DNA of 64,000 nucleotides. Origin: Aquanectria penicillioides. Its lineage: Eukaryota > Ascomycota > Sordariomycetes > Hypocreales > Nectriaceae. The stretch spans positions 1,687,001 to 1,751,000 of the forward strand of contig PYIU01000011.1 in the NCBI GenBank assembly GCA_003415625.1, written 5' to 3'. The translations under genes and the position numbers were made by a program. A model generated the notes under the pieces. The model had not been told where the DNA came from. It ran no database searches and saw nothing but the letters and a program-made list of their open reading frames with translations. This document shows, one piece after another, positions 10,669-21,759 of this stretch. The stretch's first letter is position 1, and the number at the start of each line of letters is the position of its first letter.

Positions 10669-12075
10669 TCATCCGACCCTGTAATATACTGGCTCATCCA
10701 CCTGCCACTCTCTATCGGCGAAGGTTACACCGGCCGCCTTGAATGCATCAAACAGGATTGCCATTTGTTCCCCTCCAAGGCCGTTCTGGCTGCTAGCCCA
10801 GTCGGCGGTGACATCAACGGCCTTGAGAAGGGGAAATTCGACTCGTGCTACGTTGGCAAATGTCATTAGGTCTTTGAACATGTGGTAGTGGGCGCCAGAG
10901 ATGGAGAGATGGTGAAGCGATGGTGGCAGATTCCCAGCGAGTATCTGGCCGTCGGTCCGGGACTCGTCGTCGATTTCGATGTAAAAGTCGCCGCCCTCGA
11001 CCCTCAGCGTCTCAAGAACCTCCATTCCACGAATGTCGCCCATGACGTCCTCTGCTTCGGGCCTCCCCCAAATCCAGTCACATTCGGTCATGTCGACTTC
11101 GAGCCGGCGAAGTGTCTTGCCGTGGCCGTGTGTTAGCAGAGCCTGCGCCAGTTGCCGAGGGAAAAACTCGGGCTGATCGCCGCCCTGCGATACATTCCCA
11201 CCGCCAGACTGATAGGTGAAGATCTCCAGGGGACCGCAGGCCTTGAGAAGGTTCTCGAGCGAGGTGCTTGTTAGGGTGCTATGCTTCACTCGCAGCTCAC
11301 AGACGGAAGCCAGGGCATGCGGTGGTATCATTTCCACGCTCGAACACATAAAAATGTCCAACCGGCGCAGCCCCGGCATCATAGGGAAAAAGGGGGCCAT
11401 GTCCGCCAAGAAAAATCCCATTTCAGTGTCCCCGTGCTTGAGTGTCAGTCGGCGGACTTCGGGAAGCAGGGGCGGCAACGAGGCTGCGCGAATTGCCATC
11501 TCAAAAAGAGAGGCTCTTTTCGTATATTCATCCACGAATGGGACGGTCATGACCAGCTCTTCAAGCTTGGGCAGATGCGCGAGCAGTGCCACATGCCAAG
11601 CCAGCTCGGACTGGCGGCGGGTAAGGTAAACATGAGCACCACCGGACGGCTGAATTATGTCCTTATTGAAGAGGCCGAGACGGACGGCAGCAGAATGGAA
11701 CACATTAAAATCCTCTTCGGAAACGTCTACACCATCGTCATACGAGTCGGAACATATGAGGTCGAGTTTGCGTACCGCGGTAGCAAGGTCGGGGCGGCGA
11801 AGCACCACTGTCCGCGTGAAAGCAGTGAGGTCGTCCGACCCGTCCAAGTCCTCGTTAAACCGGTGGAAGAGCACCGGCTGAGTAAGGTTGCGCAGCCTTC
11901 GCGATACCCGGCACAGACTCGCCAGGCTCCTCAGCTGCGCCAGATCAGATCGTATGTAGTTGCGATCATCTGCCCACATCGGTACGACACCAGCCCCTTG
12001 GCAGTGACTACAGAGGTTGAGACAGATCAGTGCCAGCGTCTCGTTGGGCAGCTGCAAAAGATGCGACGTCGACAT
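10669..12075 (-). CDS. F-box/LRR-like protein
   Basis: An intronless gene of 468 codons. The N-terminus reads LLQLPNETLALICLNL, then LASLCRVSRRLRNLTQPVLFHRF, which is the F-box pattern that docks Skp1 in SCF ubiquitin ligases. Degenerate leucine-rich segments follow (for example LPEVRRLTLKHGD and MPGLRRLDIFMC), as in fungal F-box proteins whose C-terminal half selects the target. A loop between the first two F-box helices (SHCQGAGVVPMWADDRNY) is longer than usual. The target is unknown. A second, unrelated F-box gene lies at 20-21.5 kb. Confidence 0.75.
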   Translation of the reverse strand: MSTSHLLQLPNETLALICLNLCSHCQGAGVVPMWADDRNYIRSDLAQLRSLASLCRVSRRLRNLTQPVLFHRFNEDLDGSDDLTAFTRTVVLRRPDLATAVRKLDLICSDSYDDGVDVSEEDFNVFHSAAVRLGLFNKDIIQPSGGAHVYLTRRQSELAWHVALLAHLPKLEELVMTVPFVDEYTKRASLFEMAIRAASLPPLLPEVRRLTLKHGDTEMGFFLADMAPFFPMMPGLRRLDIFMCSSVEMIPPHALASVCELRVKHSTLTSTSLENLLKACGPLEIFTYQSGGGNVSQGGDQPEFFPRQLAQALLTHGHGKTLRRLEVDMTECDWIWGRPEAEDVMGDIRGMEVLETLRVEGGDFYIEIDDESRTDGQILAGNLPPSLHHLSISGAHYHMFKDLMTFANVARVEFPLLKAVDVTADWASSQNGLGGEQMAILFDAFKAAGVTFADREWQVDEPVYYRVG

Positions 12076-13459
12076 GATGAGTGGGAATTTCCGATTTCTT
12101 TTTGCGCCAATGATTTTACGTAGCTGAGCAGCAAATGGAGTGGGACATACGAGCCATTCAATTTTCCTCTGCAGGTGTCGTCAACCACGAGGCGCGATTT
12201 CTTTGACAAGTCGTTTCTTACCTGAAAACTCAGTGTCCCTTGGCGGTTGTCACGCGTGAACACAACAATTCAACACCTCTTTTTCAGGCATAAGTTGGCC
12301 AGTTGTATGTTGGCCACATAACTGTAGAAAGTACTCAAGCATCTCCCGTAGTATTTGTATCATCAATCGATCATTTAACCTGATACGGAAAGGCGATTTG
12401 AAGGATCTGGATGTGGAGCTAGCCTCAGCTCCAGGCAACAATGACCCAAAACCAACACCCAAAGACCTGACTCTCACCAACAAAGGTCCACATATATCAG
12501 CCATTTCTACCATTTCCAGCACAAATGATCCAGGTGGGCTCTTTGTATTACAGGATTGGATTGCCTCTATAGTTTTCTTTATATACCTCTCGAGCTTGGG
12601 TGAATTCTTTGGATCCCACTCACAAATTATCAACTGTGTGTGCGATTGTCCTACTTACAAAGCTTGGCGTTGTGCCAACACCCAACATGCATGAAGTAAT
12701 CGCCCGTCAAAGACAAGCAACAAAAGTGTATTCGATGAATCCTAGGTGCAATGCCTTTTTACACATTCCAGAACCATACAGCCAGCTGGCTATCTATGAT
12801 GGCAGTGCACCTACCCTACCAGTTGTCACTACACAGCCGCTCTCAAATATGGTTCCTGGGTGGGATCTACACTATCTGCGCTACCCTAGACTTAGACTCG
12901 ACGAGGGGCCATTAGCACGACATTTTGCCTCTAGCAATGATTAGCGTGGAATTCGAGCTCGCATGATGGATAGAACAAACAAACAAACAAATAGTTAGCA
13001 GCCTAGACTAGCATTTTCTTTTGCCTTCAAGGTTGTATGGCGGCAACTAGAACGAACGAACAAACACACAATCAATGAATAAAACTGTCAGCAGCTAAAC
13101 CGTTGTTTATACCAACATCTAAGACTGCCTCAGACACAAAGCTGACAAGACGGAAAATAAAACAAGGAAGCAAAAAATATGTTGCTCGAGGCTGCTCAGG
13201 CTGCATTCTCAGAATTTTTCCTTTTTGAAAGATGCCTGGTTTTGGTTGGCCCGAAAACCACACCGCTCAGACTGTTGGTGGCGACAGCCGTTGGTGATTG
13301 TATGCGGGAGGCCAATCGTCTTCCCGTGAGCCACCCATGACCTGTCATCTCCAAGTAATAGAGGACCCTCTGCGGCCGACAACATAAAACCTGCGGTTTA
13401 CTTGAAGAACTTCAAATGGGTTTTCAAACAGGCTTTCTCAAGTCTTCCATCATCATTGA
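12076..13459. other. Divergent intergenic region with possible gene remnants
   Basis: About 1.4 kb between the leftward F-box gene and the rightward ATPase gene. Open frames of 98-127 codons overlap at 12250-12944 on both strands, but none resembles a known family or has splice partners, so no gene is called. Two short AC-rich tracts, near 12970 and 13055, have loosely related flanks. Confidence 0.4.
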
Positions 13460-15255
13460 ATGACTACCTCATCGTCTGGCAGCCCTACTTCCGACATGAT
13501 TACGCCATCGTCCATGGATGACATCAGCTTTCAGGGGCATCTGGAGCTTTTGAAAAGTGACAATGATTGCGATGAAGCAGATGAAATCATAATGGCTCCA
13601 ATTTTTACCGAGGCCGTGCGAGAACTGGTCCAATCCGCAGCAAAAGGTTCCAAGCATGCACAAAATACTTTCACTCAGTACGGCCTTTTAGCGGGAGACA
13701 TTCAAGAGCCCTTCTTGCGGTCGCCAAAAACTTCGGAGCTTTCCTTTAAACCAGACCCTCGAATCTTCTACAACGTTGCCGCCCCTTCAAGTGTTTTCAT
13801 CTGTGGGAGTCAGGGGTCTGGCAAAAGCCATACGCTGAGTTGCCTGCTGGAAAATTGCTTAATGCCCTCCAAGGCGGCTGTTTTGCCCAGGCCGCTTACA
13901 GGTGTTGTTTTTCACTATGACACATTCGTTTCCGATACCGGTGGTCTTCCCTGCGAAGCCGCCTTCCTGTCGAGTGAGCATTGCGTAAAAGTTAGAGTCC
14001 TCTGCTCGCCAACCAATGTTCAACAAATCAAGGTATCCAGTTCCAGTCGATTATTCTTGAATTAACATAAAGCTGATGTGTAACTAGAGAATTTATTCTC
14101 GTCTACCAAGAGTTGTGGTTGAAGAACTACGCATCAACGAATCTGACCTCAACACGAAGCGCATGCTGGACCTGATGGCCGTCAGCTCTATCCAAGGCGG
14201 AGGAATGCCATTATACCTCCATGTGGTGACTCGCATCTTGCGCGATCTGAGAATTCAACAGCAAATTTCGGGATCACTATTTGACTACGGCGCGTTTAAG
14301 CGGGCTTTGGACGCCGAGAATCTCTCGGAAGGACAAAGAGCCCCTCTTCAGCAGCGGCTCGAGACTCTAGAGAGTTTCATGGTTAAGAGGCAAGAAGAAC
14401 CAAAACATGTCGGCAAGCCAGGAAAGGCCATGTCCAAGAAGAAGGCTCCCAAAAATACTATGCCAATCAAGGACGCTGCGCAGAAAGGCAACAACTGGAC
14501 ACCTGTGGTAAGTCAACAATTCCATCTGCGCGGGGGGATCAAGCTAACAACCCATCCAGATTGGACAACTCACCATTGTCGATCTGTCTTGTCCGTGTGT
14601 AACTGCGGAAATGGCTTGTGCATTATTTAATATTTGCCTGAGTCTCTTTTTGGAGCAGGATTCCACAGTGGGTCGGGTAATTGCGCTTGACGAAGCGCAC
14701 AAGTACATGGCAACTGGTGCCGAATCTCAGACTCTGACGGAGTCGCTACTCTCAACCATTCGACTACAACGTCATGTCGGCGCCCGTGTCTTTATCTCAA
14801 CCCAAGAACCGACAATATCACCTCGTCTTCTCGATCTATGCTCGGTGACCATTGTGCATCGCTTCAGCTCTCCAGACTGGCTACAGAGCCTAAAGCGACA
14901 TCTAGTTGGTATTTCCGCATGTGAACTCGAAGGAGATCATCGCGGCTTGGGTCGTAACGCGACCAACGAAGTTGCAGAGATGGAAAGAGGGGATGGCAAT
15001 ATATCCTCCAGCCAACCGGCTCTGTTACCGAATTTATTATCGCAAATTGTTGGGCTGCGAAGAGGGGAGGCCTTGATGTTTGCACCTGGCGCGGTTGTGG
15101 GTACGGAGAAGGACGTGCCCACGTCGAAAAACTTGGACTTTGAGCTTCTCAAAGATGCTTACACCAAAATCTCTCACCTGGGGAATGGATTCATGAAGGT
15201 ACGAATCCGGCAACGAGTGACGGCAGATGGAGGTCGAAGTGTCTTAGCAAGTTGA
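13460..15255 (+). CDS. P-loop ATPase, HerA/FtsK-like
   Basis: Three exons, 13460-14032, 14088-14507 and 14560-15255, join in phase to give about 562 residues. Walker A is GSQGSGKS (116-123). Walker B is RVIALDEAHKYM (D375, E376). LLSTIRLQRHVGARVFISTQEPTISPRLL resembles the strand and sensor region after Walker B in the HerA/FtsK/VirD4 group (ISTQEP). The insertion between the Walker motifs is long and includes a Lys-rich stretch around residues 290-320. HerA relatives in prokaryotes pump DNA or act in defence complexes. Fungal members are uncharacterised as far as I know, so the role here is open. The gene sits upstream of the kinase-ANK-WD40 gene on the same strand. Confidence 0.72.
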
Positions 15256-15930
15256 TTGCTACACAACTGCCAATTGTGCTCACGGATACGGCGCTCGCTG
15301 TGAAGGAGTGAAAGTGCACTTGGACGTCATGATAGGGGCAATAAACTCAATATATCTTACCTATTGTCTTGTTGATCGCATGCAATGTGTATGTGTCACG
15401 GCTTGTGTGGAAATCTTTGCCACAGCTGCATACATCCGCGATAAATGTCACTCTAGGTCCCTACTTGAATTAAATTTCTGCCACTGCTTTGGCTCAAACT
15501 GCGACCAAACGACTTCTTTGGTCTTGACATGTTCCAGTAAAAAAATTATCGCTGTGCCTATTCCTGATAACACGAATTTAAACATCACTTCGATATCATA
15601 GGGCATCACAATCGAAATGACCTTGCCCATCCCTGATAGCACTAGCTCTGTACGCAGATTTCAGACATCACGTTCATGCTGCTTGACGGGAAGCGGATAT
15701 TCCTCGTGCCCTCCACTGAGTAGCGCCTAATGAATGCTTTTCTGTTGCCATCTTGTTGCTTTTTAACCAGCCGCACGAGGCTGGGGATAATTGATAAGAC
15801 GCTAACCTCAATCACAGCCACTGATAAACAGGTGGCGTTTCATGAGTGATATACTCTTTGGCCATGGTGGCATTCATTTTCGTACCCCGCTCGGCGGCAA
15901 ACTGCGTTGCCTGCAGTCGTATCGAACACC
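15256..15930. other. Intergenic region before the kinase fusion gene
   Basis: About 675 bp between two rightward genes. A 97-codon open frame at 15308-15601 has no family resemblance and is not called. The kinase promoter should lie here. Confidence 0.45.
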
Positions 15931-18900
15931 ATGGACTCCGACTTGCCAGATCTTGTTCGGGATTATCGATTGACGACGAAATTCAGCAGGCGCCATGTCA
16001 TCCATGTCTTCGATGACCCTGATGCACCCCCGTCCTCTCCGCAGCGACGGGAGTGCTGGAAGGATGAAAAACGGCCGGTTGGTCGTGGCGGCCAGGGACG
16101 AGTGATTTTGCAAACATGCACCAGCGGCAGTCGAAGCTATTCCCGGCGCGCAGTAAAGCTCATCCCGCTTCAGGATGGGAGTGGAAGACGGCGATACATA
16201 CGAGAGCTCGAAGCGCTCGTCAAATTTTCTCACGACAAGGTGCACCCCTCACGGCATTCCACAGCGCGAGAGCCTGTTCCGGTAATCACATCCAGTCTTG
16301 CAGAGCTAACCCTGAACAAATAGTACGCAAGGCATTTTGTGAAAACATTCGGTTGGTATGAAACGGCAGAATCGCTGTGTATTGCCATGCAGTATTTTCC
16401 CGCGGGGGACCTGCAGACATACGTTACGGAACATCCGCCTTTAACGGAAGATGATAGTCGGCAAGTTATCAGTCAAACTCTGCGAGCTCTGATTGTTATG
16501 CACCGTGAGGGGTTCGCACATCGGGACATAAAACCGCAGGTATGTAACAGTTCCGTCCGCCGTCTTAAAGGCAGCAGGATAAAACCCCGTCTCGAGTGAT
16601 CTATAGCAGCATTCTTGTAACGCATCTAACTCGTGAATCCAGAACGTCTTAATTCAGCAATGTCCTTCAGCTGAATCGCCACAGCTCAGCTGGTGGGTCA
16701 AGCTCGCTGATTTTGGGATCAGCAAGAGATTGGCTACCTCTACTCATGCTGAGAGTACGCTGATAGGCACTGAGGAATACATGGCACCTGAGCTATGGGA
16801 CCAAGATCCTACTCAAGTAATCAACCACCAGGCCACAGACATGTGGGCCTTGGGCATCATGACCTTTTTTATCTCAACAAAGTCTCGATTGTTCCAAAAC
16901 CGCCGATATGTGTTTCAATTTGAAAGGAGCCCGGACAGGCTGTTCCCGCGTGGTTCTCTAGATGATGCTAGCATCGGCACAGATGCTCAGGACTTTATTC
17001 GTGCATTACTAAGGCCAAAAATGGAAGATCGACTTGACTCTAATGCAGCTGCGAGCCACACTTGGATAAATTCTACGTTACCCAATGACACGGATATTTC
17101 AGATACAGGCAGCGAGTGGGTCTTTAAATCTACCGCAATATTGGTAATCGCTAAAAGTTTAGGTCTTCGATAGCTTCCTCGGCGAGAAACTCACTGGGAG
17201 AAGACAGAGAAACGACAACCCAAATTTCAAGTTCAACTGCTGAGCAAACTCCGAATGTTGCTTCGGCTGTATGGACAGAAGAAATGCTCATTGCTCGCGA
17301 CTCGACAATACGCGGAGGAGAATATACGGATAAATTGTCAACGCTGTGGAACCCATCGAATAACGTGTCACAGAGCTCTGTATCTGGAGATCGCGCAACA
17401 CCCCCGGCAGAAGCAAACAAATCCAAATTATCAGCGCATTGGAACCTATGGAAAGACGTTCCGCAGAACTCCCCGCCCGGAACGGGCATGATGCCCGGCG
17501 CAGGAGCGAACAGGGATACGCTATCAGCGCGGTGGAACCTATCGAACGACATGTTACAAAACTCTTTACTTGGAGACAGCACGTTATCCCTGGGAACAGA
17601 AAACATGGATAAACTATCAACGCGTTGGAACCTATCAAAAGATAAAGACCCCGTTATATCTAGCTTGATTTCTGGCAAAGTGCCAGAAGATCAAGAGTTG
17701 GACGAAAAGACTGGATTGAAAATACTCTACCTCGCCGCAACACGGGGTCAAGTAGAGCAAGTGAAGTTGCTTTGTAGTAAAGGAGTTGATTTTACAGTTC
17801 CCAATAGCCAAGGACTAACACCAATCCAAGGAGCGGCAAGCTGTGGTCAAGTGGAGGTGGTGAGAATACTGCTTGAGCAAGGAGCTGACATTTCATCTGT
17901 CGATAGAAAGGGGTGTTCTCTAGTTCTTGCAGCGGGAAGAAACGGTCATGCAAAAGTGGTTGAATTACTTATTGAGAAAGGTGCGAATTTAACTGTTCCA
18001 AACAACAAGGGTTGGACACCACTCAATGCAGCATCGAATGGTGGACAAATTAGAGTCGTTCAACTTCTACTCGAAAATGGATTGGACGTTGAAAAAGCTG
18101 ACGCTACTGGAAGTACGCCAATTAACCTGGCTGCTCGTAATGGCCATGCCAAAGTTATCAAACTACTGTTTGATCATGGCGCCAATATCAATACGACAGA
18201 CAAAGATGGACGGACACCAATAACCGCGGCTGCTAGCAAATGCTACGTCAGCGCGGTCAAGGTACTTCTTGAACTTGGAGCAGACACTCAAAAGGCGGAT
18301 AAAGATGGATGGACTCCATTGTCCATCGCAAAACAGAAAGGATACGATAAGATTGTGGAGCTGTTTCCTGAAGCCGAGGCAAATCTCACAGCTACAATTT
18401 CACCTACACAGAACGAGGGCGTCAATGAAGCATTGAGGAAAGCCAGGGCCGAGAAGAACCCATCTAACGATCGTTCTTGGGTACCTAATCTCATGCAGAA
18501 TTTGCAGATCCAGGACAACTCCGGGGCCTCAAATCCAGCCATTCATTCTCGCACGGGTGCTCAACCCCATGATAAACCTGTCAACCAACAAAGTTCTTCT
18601 TCGCCAGGGTCATTCTTGAAAACCATGCATGTCAAGATGGACCTCAACTACAGATGGAATGTTGGCGACGTTAAACCAGTGTACCTTCACGGGCACCAAG
18701 CGCACGTCTACTGCCTACAATTTGACGAGTAAGTTGAACTCGATAATTAAATCTACAAACTCAAACAAGCTTCTAACTGCATCAGTGACAAAATCATTAC
18801 CGGATCCAGAGATACAACGATTCGCATTTGGGATATGCGGACTTTTGAGTGCCGCCTGGTCATCGGCCCCCCCGGGCTCGTCCGTGACCCTGCACTACTC

Positions 18901-19764
18901 ACTGATGATCAAGGGAACCCAGTACATTTTGCGTCCGGTCCAGACAATCAGCGTTCAGCTGTATCGACGCCCTCGCTTGCCTCTTTTTCGACTCATCATA
19001 CCGCCTCTATCCTCTGTCTAAAGTATGATGACGATATTTTAGTCACGGGATCGTCGGACCACAGCTGTATTATTCACAACCTTCGTGACTCGTACCGCCC
19101 GATACGCCAATTGCGCCATCTTCAATCACGATTTCTCAACCTTACTTTTGACGATAAACGCATTGTGACCTGCAGTGAAAATAAGATTATCTGCGTCTGG
19201 GACCGCGCAACTGGTATTTTGCTGAGAACGATAAAAGGACATGACGCGGCTGTGAACTACGTGCAGCTCCGCGCGAGCATGGCGCTCTCTTGCTCTGGAG
19301 ATCATACTATTAAAATATGGAATCTTGAAAGTGGTAATTTGATTCAACAGTTTCTTGGCCATTACAGGGGTATTGTTTGCGCGCAATGGTCCGAGGACGG
19401 GCGTTTTATCATCTCTGGGGGCAGAGACGAGAAGATTCGTATATGGGATACCAACACAGGCCAATGCATAAGGGAAATACATGGACATACGGATTTGATC
19501 CGCAGCCTTCATTTGGATGATGCGAGCGGACGGCTAGTCAGCGGAGCCTACGACAGTGATATCAAGGTTTGGGACTTGGAAACGGGTCGCCAGTTGCTCC
19601 ATTTCCCCAAGATACACATTAAGTGGGTTCAGTGCGCCAAGTCTGACTACAGGCGAATCGTGAGTGCGGGTTCAGACCACAAGATCTGTGTCCTAGACTT
19701 TGGGGCTTCTGTGGCGAACATTGAAATCGTCGATAAGAAACGACGGGCTAACTGGCAGATGTGA
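15931..19764 (+). CDS. Protein kinase-ankyrin-WD40 fusion protein
   Basis: Five exons, 15931-16239, 16324-16539, 16643-17115, 17163-18728 and 18786-19764, encode about 1180 residues. The kinase domain (about 40-320) is complete: glycine loop GRGGQGRV, Lys in RRAVKLI, HRDIKPQN, DFG and APE. A Ser-rich linker leads to a 31-residue tandem repeat (about 388-500). About seven ankyrin repeats follow (516-735, e.g. GWTPLNAASNGGQIRVVQLLLENG), then a polar linker and WD40 repeats (about 850-1165, e.g. SGDHTIKIWNLESG). The WD40 part resembles that of fungal F-box/WD proteins. The weakest junction is exon 3 to 4, with donor GTGGGT and a 47-nt intron, but it gives a smooth Ser-rich linker and no other junction fits. 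It is probably a cytosolic signalling kinase with two protein-binding modules. The substrate is unknown. Confidence 0.78.
17326..17646 (+). repeat. Coding tandem repeat, about 3.4 units of 93 bp
   Basis: Within the kinase fusion gene, a 31-residue unit recurs around the core (D/K)LS(T/A)xWNLS. Cores begin near 17329, 17422, 17515 and 17608. The period of 93 bp preserves the frame. Copies have diverged, so it is an old internal amplification in the linker before the ankyrin repeats. Confidence 0.75.
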
Positions 19765-20051
19765 TGTTGAGGGGTGCGGATGTTTTATGATATAAAGGAG
19801 GGTACCGCGTATTGTGACTTTGATAATAATTCAAATCTGGCAATAATTTTGTAATCGAGATTCGAGGGCATGATTCAGTGCAAGATTATGTCTTCATCCT
19901 ATGATCGAGAATGCATTGCATAACCATTTTATTGTTGGCCATTTGAGAGCGAAGGATGAACCCATTGACGAGAGCCACCAACCAGCCAAGTCAGCGGATA
20001 ATGTTTCAACGGTTGAGAGTCATCTTCAAAACTAACACAAATTCTGACATT

Positions 20052-21494
20052 TTATTTATGTTCCGCGAGCGATCTCGAGCTACGGGGTGCATTGGCCGAT
20101 GAAACAAGGAGATCCAACGCTATCTGATCTTTGCCTCTGACTTCATCGGTCAACAATAAATGTCCTACCTCCTCTGGGGCATCATCATCCTCGCTCTCCA
20201 CATCCTCCGTCCCCATCTCAGACCAGCCGTTAGATGGCGACTTTACCAAGTAGACAGGGCGTCCATCCCTGGGCGCACTCAAGTTGAAGCATTGCAGGGT
20301 TGGTATGGATTCTCTCCAGTGGTTGAGAATATCATGCCATCGAATAGGAAAATAATAACACCCCTTTTCAGCATCAGAATCAACAATCCACCAATAGACA
20401 GTCGGGTAGACCTCTGTCTGGACGAGAAAATGGGTCTCTTTATCGTCGCGAGTAATGGCTACAATATTGTCGTCATCCAACCGTGCGATACCGTGGGCTT
20501 TATACATCGCCGCGCAGCAGTCAAGAAACAGGCTCTCAAGTCCTAGAGATGCTATCCAATCAATCTGTCGCTGGTTATTGAAGACAAATTTGCCCAAAGT
20601 CAGCTTCTTCAGGTTTGGCAGCCCGTTGCCGGCCCCGATTGAGCAAAGGTCCATCATTGGGATCCATCCCCACCAATCGGTTGCGGTCAATGAGAGGTCT
20701 CCAAGACTCATAGTCATTTCGGGTGATAGCCATGTGGAAGATAGTTTCCTGTAGAATTCGCTGGAAGCGGCTTGTGTGACATATCTTACCCTGTCATAAA
20801 AGCGACTGTCTGTGGTGGTAATATGAAGCCTGAGACTCGTAATGCCTGATGCAATGACCTGATGAAAAGCATCAGATTCAACAAACGCCGGGTCATGGAG
20901 CGCCATGATGTTACTGATAGAGAGGCTTTTCATGGCCATAGGAACCGTATTTGAAGAATTGCCATGTACATCCTCAAAGGGTAGAATTTTCTCATCATCT
21001 TGCATCGCGGAGATCTCAACTTGGTTGGGGCTTGTCCGGGTGCTGATCAGGCCCTGGAAGATGGCATTTAAAATCACAATGCGAAAGGATCCGGATTTCT
21101 CATCTGCAGCACTGCAGTCTTTGTGAAATTCCACGTGCAGTGATTGCAGATGCTGAAAGTGTCGCAGGTAACCCAGGGCTCGAAGGAATTCCACTGGAAC
21201 TTCGTAATCGTCCCAGTTCCCGCGGTCTCTGTGGTTTTTAGGTCGCGTGTCGCAGGAAATTTCCTCAACATTGCGCCAGAGGTTTTCCGACTTTGCAATG
21301 TTTATGAAATGTTGTGGTGACAGTGCGTCGACCTTGAGCTGGAGGCTTCGGAAGGCCTGAGGAGTTGCGATTGAGTGAAAGCGCTTGTTGAGCAATCTGA
21401 AATGCCGCAGGTCATCTTGAGATAGGTGTGAAAGAACCTGTGCGATAATTTCTGAAGGGAAGGATGCGAGCCTGGGAGACAATTCTCCCGACAT
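20052..21494 (-). CDS. F-box protein
   Basis: An intronless gene of 480 codons. The N-terminus reads LASFPSEIIAQVLSHLSQDDLRHFRLLNKRFHSIA, broken here only by its own Leu/Pro pattern, which is a textbook F-box. The remainder has scattered leucine-rich stretches (LQSLHVEFHKD, LPNLKKLTLGKF) and a DDE-rich tail near residues 435-450, typical of fungal F-box proteins with a divergent substrate-binding half. It would act in an SCF ubiquitin ligase. The 3' end faces that of the kinase fusion gene about 290 bp away. Confidence 0.8.
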   Translation of the reverse strand: MSGELSPRLASFPSEIIAQVLSHLSQDDLRHFRLLNKRFHSIATPQAFRSLQLKVDALSPQHFINIAKSENLWRNVEEISCDTRPKNHRDRGNWDDYEVPVEFLRALGYLRHFQHLQSLHVEFHKDCSAADEKSGSFRIVILNAIFQGLISTRTSPNQVEISAMQDDEKILPFEDVHGNSSNTVPMAMKSLSISNIMALHDPAFVESDAFHQVIASGITSLRLHITTTDSRFYDRVRYVTQAASSEFYRKLSSTWLSPEMTMSLGDLSLTATDWWGWIPMMDLCSIGAGNGLPNLKKLTLGKFVFNNQRQIDWIASLGLESLFLDCCAAMYKAHGIARLDDDNIVAITRDDKETHFLVQTEVYPTVYWWIVDSDAEKGCYYFPIRWHDILNHWRESIPTLQCFNLSAPRDGRPVYLVKSPSNGWSEMGTEDVESEDDDAPEEVGHLLLTDEVRGKDQIALDLLVSSANAPRSSRSLAEHK

Positions 21495-21759
21495 TGTGCT
21501 CGGTGTTGTGGGCGAGTGTGTAAACTGTAAACCATGTGGTGGGAGGAGAAAAGAAAAAGCATATCATATAAGTTGCGAGTAGACGGGTGATGTATAGTTG
21601 ATGCCTGCCAAGGTAAGAATCCACCAACGGGGCAGTTAAGGGTCTCAAGGCACACACACACGCGTTGGGTGTGAGTGCTGCGCCTCGTTGGATGTTCAAG
21701 GAAGCTGAGCCGAGCATGATGCAAGGCAGTTTGGACTAACTAACAGAAGAAAATGTACT

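Noticed and set aside
12250..12944. Overlapping frames of 98-127 codons on both strands
   Set aside because: No conserved motif and no credible introns. Kept only as part of the intergenic description.
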